Assembly (NCBI GenBank): GCA_947174415.1
Contig: CAMWIW010000004.1
Location: 1-64,000 of the forward strand
Source of the DNA: an uncultured Clostridia bacterium
Lineage (GTDB): Bacteria; Bacillota; Clostridia; Christensenellales; Borkfalkiaceae
Direction of reading: 5' to 3'
DNA length: 64,000 nt
Below the pieces are notes generated by a model. That model searched no databases and had not been told where the DNA came from. It saw only the letters and a list, made by a program, of their open reading frames with translations. Positions 25,742 through 33,957 of the stretch are shown piece by piece (the first letter of the stretch is position 1; the number at the start of each line of letters is the position of its first letter). The position numbers and the translations under genes are program-made.

Positions 25742-25771
25742 AAAAAATCCGCCATCTCATAGAATGACGGA
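25742..25771 (-). terminator. Terminator at the end of tlyA
   Basis: 8-bp stem TCCGTCAT/ATGGCGGA (one G-U) overlapping the tlyA stop, followed by six Ts; it separates dxs-tlyA from nadK-argR-recN. Confidence 0.7.
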
Positions 25772-26512
25772 ATTAATAAGTTTTTGCTTGTCTTCAGGCT
25801 TTGCACCCTTTTTCAATAGAATAATATATTCTAAATTTTTACCTTTAATTACGGGCGCGTTTGTGAGTTTTTTCGGAGCTAAACCGACGGTCTGTGCAAA
25901 GTCGTAAATTTTTGAAATTATCTTTGCGTGCATTGTTTTATCGCGAACTATTCCGTTCTTACCTACGCTTTTACTCTCGCACTCGAATTGAGGTTTTATC
26001 AGTGCAAGAACGCACTTGCCTTCTCCGAGAACACCCGCAACTGCGCCAAGGATATAAGTTAACGATATAAAACTTACGTCTATAGTTGCGCCGTCGAGAT
26101 CTTCTTCAAAAAGCGCGGAGTTCAAATTCCTTGCATTAAAATTGTCGATTACGACCACTTCTTTTTCCAAAAGGCTTTTATCAAGTTGGCTTTCGCCTAC
26201 GTCGATACAGTAAACTTTCTTTGCTCCGTGTTTAAAGAGACAGTCGCAAAACCCGCCCGTACTTGCGCCAATATCCGCAAAAATCTTACCCTCAACACTG
26301 AAAGCAAAATCTTTCAAAGCCTTTTGAAGTTTAAAACCGCCTGCGGAAACAAAATTTTCTTCGCTCTCTTCAACGACTATTTCGTCGCCCTCTTTTACTT
26401 CGTACGAACACGAAACGTTTCTGCCGTTTACTTTTACCCAACCTTTTTCAACGGCGTTTGCCGCCTTAGTGCGTGAACCGAGCTTTTCCGCAAGATATTT
26501 ATCTATTCTCAT
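25757..26512 (-). CDS. tlyA: TlyA-family rRNA 2'-O-methyltransferase
   Basis: A 251-residue S4/FtsJ protein methylating ribose in rRNA. The N-terminal S4 domain (MRIDKYLAEKLGSRTKA) is followed by a Rossmann core FADIGASTGGFCDCL (about 78-92) and ATIDVSFISLTY. It overlaps dxs by 14 nt and lies in the dxs-tlyA-nadK-argR-recN order. Confidence 0.93.
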   Translation of the reverse strand: MRIDKYLAEKLGSRTKAANAVEKGWVKVNGRNVSCSYEVKEGDEIVVEESEENFVSAGGFKLQKALKDFAFSVEGKIFADIGASTGGFCDCLFKHGAKKVYCIDVGESQLDKSLLEKEVVVIDNFNARNLNSALFEEDLDGATIDVSFISLTYILGAVAGVLGEGKCVLALIKPQFECESKSVGKNGIVRDKTMHAKIISKIYDFAQTVGLAPKKLTNAPVIKGKNLEYIILLKKGAKPEDKQKLINSVIL

Positions 26513-28226
26513 TTGACTTTACGTATTCGGCAATCGCCTTGCCGCTAACCCCACGCTCTTCCATAAGCTCCGCAACACCGCCTTGCGGGATAAACGCGTC
26601 TGCATAGGCAAAGCTTTTAACTACTTTACTGCCTCCGAAATATCCGTTCACGAGCGAACCGAAACCGCCCGCAAGCATATTGTCCTCAACAGTTATTATG
26701 AATTTTTCTCTAAGTTTGTCGAGCATATCCGTATCAAGCGGTTTTACGAAACGAGCGTTGATAACCGATACCCTTATTCCGACCTCTTCAAGAGCATTGA
26801 CCCCCACATATGCTTGAGTTAACGCCCTTTCGCCGCACGCGAGCACGGCGTACTTTCCGTCCCCCTCAATTAGTTTTTCCCACTTTCCGTGAACAATATC
26901 AGTGCTGTTTCCGAAAAGCCTTTTTCCATCTCTCGGGTAACGGATTGCAAGCGGTGCGTTAAAGCTTTCGCTGAATTCTATCATTTTTTCAAATTCGTTT
27001 ATATCCTTGGGTACTGCTACGGTTAAGTTAGGGATAAAGCTCAAAAAAGACAAATCGAATACGCCTTGATGAGTCTCCCCGTCCGCGCCTGATATTCCCG
27101 CACGGTCCACACAAAGCGTTACGGGCAAGTTCTGCTCGCAAATATCTATGATAATTTCGTCGAAAGAGCGCTGCAAAAAAGTTGAATACACTGCGTAATA
27201 AGGCTTTAAGCCTGCGGTTGCCATCGATGCGCAAAGTATGGTTGCATGTTCCTCGCAGATACCAACGTCCACCGAACGGTTAGGGTATTTTTCAAAAAAT
27301 CCCGCAAGTCCGAGACTTGAAGTCATAGCCGCCGTTACCGCAACTATTTTCTCGTTTTTTTCGGCAAGGCGGGTAAGCGTTTTGCCTAAAACCTGAGAAT
27401 ATTCCGTGCTTTTAACCGTGCTGTTGGAAATACCGTGCGTTGCCTCGGGGTCGTCCTCACAGAATGCGTACCCCTTGCCCTTTTTCGTAATAACGTGTAA
27501 GATTACGGATTCATTTTTAATCCGTTCTTTAATTTCGGTAAGCCTTGTTATCATGGCTTCGAGGTCGTTGCCGTCATATACTCCGTCGTAACCGAAACCG
27601 AATCTTTCAAATATTTTAGCGTGGCGGTCTACCTTTTGCTTATGCGCCATATCTTCCGATAAAATTTCAAGATATTCGTGCATACTACCGACGGTCGGCG
27701 CAATTGACATACCGTTGTCATTAAGAATAATAAGTATATTGGTATTTAAAAGCCTTAAACTGTTGAACGCCTCGTAAATAAGCCCGTTATTGAACGAGCC
27801 GTCTCCGATAACCGCAATTACGTTGAATTTTTCACCCTTTACGTCGCGCGCCTTTGCAATACCCAAAGCCGCGGAAACCGAAGTTCCCGCGTGCCCCGTA
27901 TCATAGCAGTCAAACGGACTTTCTTCACGCTTAGGAAAGCCTGAAATGCCGTTTTTCTGCCTTATAGTATCAAATTTTTCATATCTTCCCGTAAGAAGCT
28001 TGTGCGTGTAACACTGATGCCCCACGTCGAAAATGAGCTTATCTTCGGGAAAATCGAACACGTAATGAAGCGCAACCGTAAGCTCGACCATTCCGAGGTT
28101 AGAAGAAAGATGCCCCCCGTTTTTTAAAACGGTTTGGGTAATTAATTCCCGCGCCTCCTCACAAAGAGCTATCAGTTCTTTCAAGGTCATTTTTTTTAGT
28201 TTTGCTGCCGTTATGTTTTCAAGCAT
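26499..28226 (-). CDS. dxs: 1-Deoxy-D-xylulose-5-phosphate synthase
   Basis: A 575-residue thiamine-diphosphate enzyme for the first step of the MEP isoprenoid pathway. HLSSNLGMVELTVAL, GHAGTSVSAALG and GDGSFNNGLIYEAFN form the ThDP site; CEEHATILCASMA holds the catalytic Glu; DRAGISGADGETHQG and a C-terminal transketolase domain follow. Shorter than the ~620-640 of many DXS proteins. Its ATG overlaps the OapA stop by 1 nt. Confidence 0.94.
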   Translation of the reverse strand: MLENITAAKLKKMTLKELIALCEEARELITQTVLKNGGHLSSNLGMVELTVALHYVFDFPEDKLIFDVGHQCYTHKLLTGRYEKFDTIRQKNGISGFPKREESPFDCYDTGHAGTSVSAALGIAKARDVKGEKFNVIAVIGDGSFNNGLIYEAFNSLRLLNTNILIILNDNGMSIAPTVGSMHEYLEILSEDMAHKQKVDRHAKIFERFGFGYDGVYDGNDLEAMITRLTEIKERIKNESVILHVITKKGKGYAFCEDDPEATHGISNSTVKSTEYSQVLGKTLTRLAEKNEKIVAVTAAMTSSLGLAGFFEKYPNRSVDVGICEEHATILCASMATAGLKPYYAVYSTFLQRSFDEIIIDICEQNLPVTLCVDRAGISGADGETHQGVFDLSFLSFIPNLTVAVPKDINEFEKMIEFSESFNAPLAIRYPRDGKRLFGNSTDIVHGKWEKLIEGDGKYAVLACGERALTQAYVGVNALEEVGIRVSVINARFVKPLDTDMLDKLREKFIITVEDNMLAGGFGSLVNGYFGGSKVVKSFAYADAFIPQGGVAELMEERGVSGKAIAEYVKSNENR

Positions 28227-28921
28227 TACTTTTCCTTTTTAAAGAAGGTAGTAAATTTGGCAAAGCCAAATACTATCTGCTTGTTAAATTTAAGGGCAAA
28301 ATGTTTAAAAATTGCCTTGCCGCCTACCGTAAGCGCACCTATTGCCGCGCTTATACCGATTGACGCGATAAGCTGCCCCGTCGTACCGGCAACTGCTACG
28401 TGCACAACCAACGCAGCGCCCGCAGCACCGCTGACGATACCGCAAATATCACCTATAACATCCGCAAAAATACTTGAAAGTTTAGTTGCGTTGCGACAGA
28501 ATGAAACCGCGCGTTTTGCGCCTTTAATCTTGTTTGACGCCATTGCGTGAAAGGCTTCTGGGCTAATTGAAATAATAGCGTTTGCAAGCAAATCGCAGCT
28601 AATATTCAAGACCAACAGCACGCACAGTACTATCACACAGACGTAAGACGGGCTGTCTTTAACCGAAACTTCGGTTAAAAAGCTGAAAATGACCGTCAGT
28701 GCAAAAGATAAGAAAAACACGCTTATGCCCCAAATAAGCCAAGCGTTTTTATGCTTTTTCTTGGATTTTGCCTTCTTTTTTTTGTTTGTCGCCTTAGTTT
28801 GCACCTCTTCCGTGCTTTGGTCAGAGGTTTTTTCAGGCTGACTTAAATCGCCGCATTCAGACGGCGGCTCGCTTGCCGGTTGAGGGCTTTCCACATCCTT
28901 TTGTTCGTTTAAATTATCCAT
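28226..28921 (-). CDS. oapA: OLE-associated membrane protein OapA
   Basis: A 231-residue protein with an acidic/proline N-terminus, a lysine-rich stretch (47-58) and four membrane helices (about 61-83, 94-118, 152-178, 183-205). I assign OapA because it lies directly between a structured ~560-nt RNA and dxs, the place of OapA in known ole loci, and has the expected four-helix basic character. Sequence motifs were not compared by search. In characterised bacteria OapA binds OLE RNA and brings it to the membrane, affecting resistance to alcohols, cold and Mg stress. No clear Shine-Dalgarno is seen; translation may depend on the upstream RNA. Confidence 0.75.
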   Translation of the reverse strand: MDNLNEQKDVESPQPASEPPSECGDLSQPEKTSDQSTEEVQTKATNKKKKAKSKKKHKNAWLIWGISVFFLSFALTVIFSFLTEVSVKDSPSYVCVIVLCVLLVLNISCDLLANAIISISPEAFHAMASNKIKGAKRAVSFCRNATKLSSIFADVIGDICGIVSGAAGAALVVHVAVAGTTGQLIASIGISAAIGALTVGGKAIFKHFALKFNKQIVFGFAKFTTFFKKEK

Positions 28922-28930
28922 AACAATTTA

Positions 28931-28959
28931 AAAAAGAATACGCACCTTAAAAGCGCGTA
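28931..28959 (-). terminator. Attenuator or terminator between ole RNA and oapA
   Basis: 7-bp stem TACGCGC/GTGCGTA (one G-U) with a 7-nt loop followed on the minus strand by TTCTTTTTT. It would end ole transcripts or let a fraction read into oapA. Confidence 0.55.
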
Positions 28960-28965
28960 ATAAAA

Positions 28966-29526
28966 CAATATAGTGGTTTATATTAAATAAACTTTGCGGC
29001 TTAGGTTCGGTAGGATTTCCCCCGTTCTCACTCTCCGTCGCCGAGAAAGCAGTTTCCTTTTAAGGGAACGGATACTTGCGTATGACCGAATTACCACTTA
29101 GTCCACACCTTAATCTCTAATATAAAGACAGTCTAGAAGCTTTCCTTGACAATTATCACTGAGCTAATCCTCTTTTGCAAAGAACAATTTCAAACAGCAA
29201 TAGGCAAATTCCGTCCGGCCGGAACGGGCATTGCCGTTAATCTGTTATCCGCTGTCTTCACTCAAGGCAGGCTACTCTGTACCAAGCTTTCGCCTGATAG
29301 CAGGTTTATACGCGCAGGCATTTGAACCCGTGCGCCTCCACGGTGAATGGGTTGGGCTACGGTATGCCGTTACCTAGCTCCCATACACCTTTACTCCCAG
29401 CATTCACCCACTTTTGGCAAAAGCAAGCAAACACCAGAAACTTCATCGATATGCCCTTTAACGGTATTTTACCCCCGTCTTCGTTTCAGTGAGAATTGAC
29501 TAGAATACTGCACCACTATATCGGTT
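28966..29526 (-). ncRNA. ole: OLE RNA (ornate, large, extremophilic RNA)
   Basis: No protein gene fits here, yet the stretch is GC-richer than its flanks and highly foldable. A closing helix pairs 29512-29522 with 28967-28977 (ATAGTGGT/ACCACTAT core). Internal helices include GGTGAATG/CATTCACC (about 29341-29348 with 29402-29409), the GTTTCC...GGGAAC hairpin and a CCGG-rich hairpin near 29201-29238. Position between ispA and a membrane protein plus dxs, and the size, match OLE RNA of Firmicutes. A sigma-A promoter starts it at about 29526. OLE forms a membrane ribonucleoprotein with OapA and OapB/OapC. Confidence 0.8.
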
Positions 29527-29532
29527 TATATT

Positions 29533-29561
29533 AGTATATTACATTTATGAAAAAAAGTCAA
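29533..29561 (-). promoter_or_regulatory. Promoter of ole RNA
   Basis: TTGACT (complement 29556-29561), 17-nt spacer, TATACT (complement 29533-29538). The predicted start, about 29526, coincides with the 5' arm of the closing helix. Confidence 0.75.
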
Positions 29562-29594
29562 TACTTTTTCATTTCTTTCAGTTTCTTACGAATT

Positions 29595-29792
29595 TTACAG
29601 CTTGTTGTTTAAAATTTTTGTTTGTTCCTTTGAATTGTTTGACTGATTAGAAAAAACGCGGTCTTTAAAAGAAACCGTAAATGAAATTAATACAATTACT
29701 GAAAAAAGCGTTAAAAAAACTAATCGCCAGTCAAAAAAAATCGTTAATATCAAACCTGCAACTACTGGTACAAAAAAACGGTAAAATCTCAT
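29595..29792 (-). CDS. Small membrane protein between ispA and ole RNA
   Basis: A 65-residue hypothetical protein. Two hydrophobic stretches (about 4-20 and 23-43) are followed by a polar tail rich in Asn, Ser and Lys. It begins 16 bp after ispA and is the last frame before the ole promoter. I do not recognise a family. It could be an unannotated OLE-locus partner or a simple membrane peptide; there is no direct evidence for either. Confidence 0.6.
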   Translation of the reverse strand: MRFYRFFVPVVAGLILTIFFDWRLVFLTLFSVIVLISFTVSFKDRVFSNQSNNSKEQTKILNNKL

Positions 29793-29808
29793 ATTTTCTC
29801 CAAACTGT

Positions 29809-30684
29809 TTAGTTCTTTCTTGTGCGGATAAAATCTACAAGATCTTTAAGAAATTCTCTGTCGCCGTCAATGCCTTCGAGAATGGCTTGGCAACGTTCGG
29901 CAAGCACGTCGGCACGAAGCTTTGCCCCGCCTAGCCCGTATAGCGCTACCGAAGTATATTTCCCCTCTTCCTTGTCTTTTCCTATGCTTTTGCCTAAGGA
30001 CGAAAACTCACCCTCCACGTCAAGAATATCGTCGGTAAGCTGAAACAGTTCTCCCAAATCTTTACCGAACGATTTAAGCTCAGAATAGCACCTACCCCCG
30101 CTCAAAATGGCGGGAACAACTACGGGCGCGGTCAGAAGCTTGCCCGTCTTGTTTTCGTAAATGAAGTTTAAAGTAAGCTCGTTAAGGCTTCTATCGTTTT
30201 CGTGAAGAAGGTCGGCCGACTGCCCCGCTATCATACCGTAAATCCCCGCGCAGTCGCAGACGAACTCCGCTGCAGAGATATATTCCGCACCGTTTTTACA
30301 CTCTTTAAACAAAACGGAATAAGCGGTGTTTAATAGCCCGTCCCCCGCAAGAACGGCATTGCCCACACCGAAAACTTTGTGGTTAGACGGCTTGCCGCGA
30401 CGAAAATCGTCGTTATCCATTTCGGGCAAATCGTCGTGAATTAAAGAATAAGTATGAATTAGTTCTATAGCAAGAGCAAAATTCAAAACTTTTCGCCTTT
30501 CAACACCCAACAAATCCGCAGTTGCAAGACACAGCACGGGACGAATTCTCTTTCCGCCGAGTTCAAGGCTGTACCGCAAACTGTCCCTTAATATTTCCGG
30601 GCGGCAATTAAGAGAATTGCAAAAACTTTTTAAAACCGCGTTAAATTCCAAAAGATACGCTTCGTATTTTTCGTTAAAATCCAA
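29809..30684 (-). CDS. ispA: Farnesyl/geranyl diphosphate synthase
   Basis: A 291-residue prenyltransferase condensing isoprenoid diphosphates. The first Asp-rich motif is DDLPEMDNDDFRRG (about 86-99), and the second DDILDVEGE (about 226-234). GGKRIRPVL binds diphosphate. Start codon is TTG, fixed by AAGGAG 5 nt upstream. It lies 2 bp after folD in the nusB-folD-ispA run and feeds the same pathway as dxs. Confidence 0.94.
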   Translation of the reverse strand: MDFNEKYEAYLLEFNAVLKSFCNSLNCRPEILRDSLRYSLELGGKRIRPVLCLATADLLGVERRKVLNFALAIELIHTYSLIHDDLPEMDNDDFRRGKPSNHKVFGVGNAVLAGDGLLNTAYSVLFKECKNGAEYISAAEFVCDCAGIYGMIAGQSADLLHENDRSLNELTLNFIYENKTGKLLTAPVVVPAILSGGRCYSELKSFGKDLGELFQLTDDILDVEGEFSSLGKSIGKDKEEGKYTSVALYGLGGAKLRADVLAERCQAILEGIDGDREFLKDLVDFIRTRKN

Positions 30685-30685
30685 C

Positions 30686-31531
30686 TTATCTCCTTGATGC
30701 CGCTTGCAAAGTATTGTACATAAGCATCGTAATCGTCATTGGTCCGACGCCACCGGGAACGGGCGTTATATATGCGCACTTATTCTTTACGCCTTCAAAA
30801 TCCACGTCGCCGCAAAGCTTGCCGTTTTCGTCGCGGTTCATTCCCACGTCTATTACGGTTGCTCCGCTCTTTACCATATCTGCGGTAATAAACTTTGCTT
30901 TACCGATAGCCGCGACCAAAATATCTGCGTTTAGGCATTCTTCTTTAAGGTTTTCCGTTTTACTGTGGCATATTGTAACGGTTGCGTCCGCGTTCAGAAG
31001 AAGTAACGCCATAGGCTTTCCTACAATGTTGGAACGACCCACAACCACGGCTTTTTTGCCTCGGGTTTCTACGCCGTACCGTTCGAGCATCTTCATTACG
31101 CCGTTAGGAGTACACGCCACAAGACAATCTTTGCCCATACAAAGTTTGCCCGTGTTTTCTTCCGAAAATCCGTCCACGTCCTTTTCAGTTGGAATAAGCT
31201 TTAAAATCTTCTCTGCGTCAAGATGCTTTGGAAGAGGCAACTGAACGAGTATTCCGTCTATATTTTTATCGTCTGCAAGGCGCTTTACAAGCTTTTCTAC
31301 GCTACTTTGAGTACTGTCTGTGGATAAATATTCGGCGTAAGACTTTATACCGACTTCTTCGCACGCCTTGATTTTATTTCGGACGTAAACTTGCGACGCG
31401 GGGTTTTCTCCAACTAAAACGACCGCAAGCCCTATATCTCTTCCGCGTTCGGCTTTGAAATTATGAACGCCGTTTTTTATTTCCGCACGCATATCCTGCG
31501 CAAGCTTTTTTCCGTCAATTAAAGTAGACAT
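30686..31531 (-). CDS. folD: Methylenetetrahydrofolate dehydrogenase/cyclohydrolase
   Basis: A 281-residue bifunctional one-carbon enzyme. YVRNKIKACEEVGI holds the catalytic Tyr and Lys; DGILVQLPLPKHL and GRSNIVGKPMALLLL (NADP site) follow, then PGGVGPMTITML. It overlaps nusB by 1 nt. Confidence 0.96.
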   Translation of the reverse strand: MSTLIDGKKLAQDMRAEIKNGVHNFKAERGRDIGLAVVLVGENPASQVYVRNKIKACEEVGIKSYAEYLSTDSTQSSVEKLVKRLADDKNIDGILVQLPLPKHLDAEKILKLIPTEKDVDGFSEENTGKLCMGKDCLVACTPNGVMKMLERYGVETRGKKAVVVGRSNIVGKPMALLLLNADATVTICHSKTENLKEECLNADILVAAIGKAKFITADMVKSGATVIDVGMNRDENGKLCGDVDFEGVKNKCAYITPVPGGVGPMTITMLMYNTLQAASRR

Positions 31532-31920
31532 CAGCTCTTTTGAACCTCTGACAATATACCGCTGACGAAAGACGCGCTCTTTTCCGAAGAATATTTAGAT
31601 GCAATATTAGCAGCCTCGTTCACCGAAACGGCGTGAGGAATATCCTCTATATGTAAAATTTCAGCCAACGCGACTAAAAGTATGCTTTTATCAGCAGGGA
31701 AAAGCCGACTTTCTGGGAACGCAACAGAACGCTCGTCCAAAATTTTAGCAAACTCCGTTTCGTGCTCTTCAATAATTGAAAGCACTTTGTCGCAATAATC
31801 TATATCGTCTTTCGTTAAATTTTCTTTCTTGTAAAGAACGCTTTTCAGTCCCCGTTCCACCTCGCCGAAACGCGATGCGAAAACTATCTGAAAAGCAACC
31901 TCTCTCGCCTTTGTTCTCAT
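31531..31920 (-). CDS. nusB: Transcription antitermination factor NusB
   Basis: A 129-residue all-helical RNA-binding protein acting in rRNA antitermination. It starts MRTKAREVAFQIVFA and has the conserved VALAEILHIEDIPHAVSVNEAANIA region (given here as positions about 85-109). It follows asp23 across a 59-bp gap that contains a hairpin. Confidence 0.93.
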   Translation of the reverse strand: MRTKAREVAFQIVFASRFGEVERGLKSVLYKKENLTKDDIDYCDKVLSIIEEHETEFAKILDERSVAFPESRLFPADKSILLVALAEILHIEDIPHAVSVNEAANIASKYSSEKSASFVSGILSEVQKS

Positions 31921-31941
31921 ACGCCACCTTTAAACATACAA

Positions 31942-31969
31942 ATATTCCCTTAAAAGTTTAAGGGAATAT
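31942..31969 (-). terminator. Hairpin between asp23 and nusB
   Basis: Symmetric stem around ATATTCCCTTAA/TTTAAGGGAATAT. The T-run is poor, so it may be partial attenuation or an mRNA processing site. Confidence 0.5.
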
Positions 31970-31979
31970 AAGATAAAAA

Positions 31980-32315
31980 TTAAATTGCTGTACCGTCGGG
32001 GAAATTCACGTCCTGTATATGCACGTCAACCTTTGCAACCTTGTATTTGGTCATAGACTCGACGTTGTGCTTAATGGATTGCTGAATTTTGAATGCTAAC
32101 GAAGAAACGTTGCAGTCGCTGTCCACCTTTACGCTGATATCGGCCACAATACCTTGTTTTTCGAAGTTGAGCTTGACACCCTTGTTTTTCGTGTTCAAAA
32201 GCGAAACTCCGTCTACTTCGTTAATGGCAAGAGCAACGATACCGCTGACGATATTAGGATTATAAGTTATTTTACCCTTCTGCGTCGTAGTAGGGTCATG
32301 CCTCATATGCGCCAT
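31980..32315 (-). CDS. Asp23/Gls24 family envelope protein
   Basis: A 111-residue Asp23/Gls24 (YloU/YqhY-like) protein. ITYNPNIVSGIVALAINEVDGVSL (positions about 17-40) is the domain core, followed by SVKVDSDCNVSSLAFKIQ. YqhY-type members sit before nusB and influence acetyl-CoA carboxylase or envelope homeostasis in Bacillus. It is the first gene of asp23-nusB-folD-ispA. Confidence 0.88.
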   Translation of the reverse strand: MAHMRHDPTTTQKGKITYNPNIVSGIVALAINEVDGVSLLNTKNKGVKLNFEKQGIVADISVKVDSDCNVSSLAFKIQQSIKHNVESMTKYKVAKVDVHIQDVNFPDGTAI

Positions 32316-32335
32316 AAGTTTTCTCCTTTTAAGTT

Positions 32336-32364
32336 AGTATAACACTTATTTAAAAAATTTGCAA
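32336..32364 (-). promoter_or_regulatory. Promoter of asp23-nusB-folD-ispA
   Basis: TTGCAA (32359-32364), 17-nt spacer, TATACT (complement 32336-32341), followed by AAGGAG before the ATG. Confidence 0.75.
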
Positions 32365-32380
32365 CTAACTTTTAAGGCAT

Positions 32381-32662
32381 AACGGCTATTTAACCCCAAG
32401 AGATACACCCTAAATAATTTATTTTGCGCTCTGTCTGCGTTAAACTCGCTCATAGTAGCAGAAACTACAATTTCGCAAGTTTGCCTTGATATAGCATCAA
32501 AATATTTTTATTTAGGGCGCAAAGCGTTTATACGAGCAAAATTACGCGATTAGAAGATTGAAATGACGCGTAGACGTGCTATGTGCACGGCAAGCAGCAA
32601 TTCGGACTTATAAGCCGTAATTTTGCCGTATAAATGTATTTAGTCGGGGTTAAATATCCGTT
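32381..32662. mobile_element. MITE-like inverted-repeat element
   Basis: No coding frame. 17-bp terminal inverted repeats, AACGGCTATTTAACCCC (32381-32397) and GGGGTTAAATATCCGTT (32646-32662), differ at one base. A second internal IR pairs TTTATACG + GCAAAATTACG (32527-32546) with CGTAATTTTGC + CGTATAAA (32616-32634), a 19-bp stem with one bulge. CCCTAAATAA/TTATTTAGGG (32408-32417/32508-32517) is a third. It begins right after the spoIIIAH stop. No target-site duplication was confirmed, so it could instead be a structured RNA element. Confidence 0.55.
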
Positions 32663-33154
32663 TTACACTTGGGAATATACAGGCAAAATTATTACGCTGC
32701 CGGGATCTGAACCTACTTCTTCTACGAGCATATTCCAGATTGTGAGCGCGGTGTTATAGTCAAGCTCGTTCGCGTTAATGAAAACGTTAACGTTGTCTGA
32801 ATTCATACCGATAGAAACTACCGCATCAGAAAAACCGCGGGACTTGATAAGAGTTTCAAGCAAAAGCTCGTTTTCCATCATTTCAACTATTTTCATTTTA
32901 AGAGCAACAGCTTCTTCGTGCTTTTCGCTACCTTCTTCGTAGGTTGCGATTACCGCGTCAAGCTGCAACAGTTCTTCGCTTCTCGTCGTCGTTCTTTCGG
33001 CGCGGAAAGTCGTGAAGTAGTTTGCCGTAGCAACCGTTGAGGCGGATTCACTAGACGCAAACACGTTGGTTGCGAGAAGTACGTTCAAGACTGCGGTAAC
33101 CGCAAGCAAGAACACGAGGGATGACATGATGATGATTTTTTTCTTTTTTGACAT
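32663..33154 (-). CDS. spoIIIAH: SpoIIIAH, mother-cell half of the sporulation channel
   Basis: A 163-residue protein with an N-terminal membrane helix (9-33) and an external EscJ/PrgK-like ring-building domain (about 110-158: VVSIGMNSDNVNVFI). In Bacillus it pairs with forespore SpoIIQ across the septum. Last gene of the spoIIIA operon; length is somewhat short versus about 218 in Bacillus. Confidence 0.92.
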   Translation of the reverse strand: MSKKKKIIIMSSLVFLLAVTAVLNVLLATNVFASSESASTVATANYFTTFRAERTTTRSEELLQLDAVIATYEEGSEKHEEAVALKMKIVEMMENELLLETLIKSRGFSDAVVSIGMNSDNVNVFINANELDYNTALTIWNMLVEEVGSDPGSVIILPVYSQV

Positions 33155-33166
33155 AATAATTTCTCC

Positions 33167-33532
33167 TTAATTATTCATTGAATATATTGCTATTAAGTTT
33201 TTATCTATATTTAACGCTGTGGAAACGGCGTTTAATATATCGTTTCGGGTCATAATGTTATTCGCGCCCTCGCAGACTATCACTACACCGAGAACGCCGT
33301 TTTCTCCTTCGTTTATCATAACGTCGGTTGCCCCTACGCCTTCTATAGAGCTTAATATCCCCGTCAGCTTTACTTCCGTCGCACTTTTATCTGCCGTGGA
33401 AGCCGTGGTTACGGTAGACTTACCTTCCGCCGCCTTATTAATGAAGTATATCGTCCCTACGAGAACGATTATAAGGATAACGACGATAATTATCTTTTTA
33501 TTATCATTCACAAAGTTAAGAACTTTTCGCAT
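33167..33532 (-). CDS. spoIIIAG: SpoIIIAG, short form
   Basis: A 121-residue protein with one membrane helix (13-31) and a ring-building motif (LTGILSSIEGVGATDVMI; GVVIVCEGANN). Bacillus SpoIIIAG is 229 residues; here the segment between VMI and GVV is only about 10 residues, so the beta-triangle insertion seems absent. It overlaps spoIIIAF by 17 nt. Identity is supported by order AF-AG-AH. Confidence 0.88.
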   Translation of the reverse strand: MRKVLNFVNDNKKIIIVVILIIVLVGTIYFINKAAEGKSTVTTASTADKSATEVKLTGILSSIEGVGATDVMINEGENGVLGVVIVCEGANNIMTRNDILNAVSTALNIDKNLIAIYSMNN

Positions 33533-33953
33533 ATACTGTTATATTTATATAACCCAGCCCGTCCAAATATGCGTAAATTTGCTGAATTAAATTTTTATCT
33601 TTTTCTTCTAACCCGACTTCCACTTCCGTAACTTTAAATTCACCCTCGGAATATTCCACAAGCAAATCGCAATCCGTTGCAATTTCAAACTCGTTTTTCA
33701 AGAGAATTTCAAGCTGTTCGCTTTGATGTTTGGAATATACCCCGCTAACGTATTCGTAGTCGAAGAAATCGTCTGATGCAGTCGAAGCATCTTTTATCTT
33801 GAAAATCCCCGTAACGGGTTGCAGCAAAACGAAGATACAAATAATCCTCATAACGAAAGTTACGCTTTTATGTAGCTTTCCTTCCGGAATAAGCAACGAT
33901 ACGATAACCGAAAGGAATATAACGCCCGCGGCGGTAAGAAGATAAACTTTCAT
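33516..33953 (-). CDS. spoIIIAF: SpoIIIAF
   Basis: A 145-residue mother-cell membrane protein with two N-terminal helices (2-20, 31-50) and a C-terminal ring-building domain (VEYSEGEFKVTEVEVGLEE). Assigned from position between spoIIIAE and spoIIIAG and the typical two-helix start. Confidence 0.88.
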   Translation of the reverse strand: MKVYLLTAAGVIFLSVIVSLLIPEGKLHKSVTFVMRIICIFVLLQPVTGIFKIKDASTASDDFFDYEYVSGVYSKHQSEQLEILLKNEFEIATDCDLLVEYSEGEFKVTEVEVGLEEKDKNLIQQIYAYLDGLGYINITVYAKSS

Positions 33954-33957
33954 ATTG

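Noticed and set aside
28966..29526. tmRNA, group II intron or rnpB at this locus
   Set aside because: No tRNA-like ends or tag frame, no intron domain V, and rnpB is found at 62331-62691; size and ispA/dxs context fit OLE RNA better.
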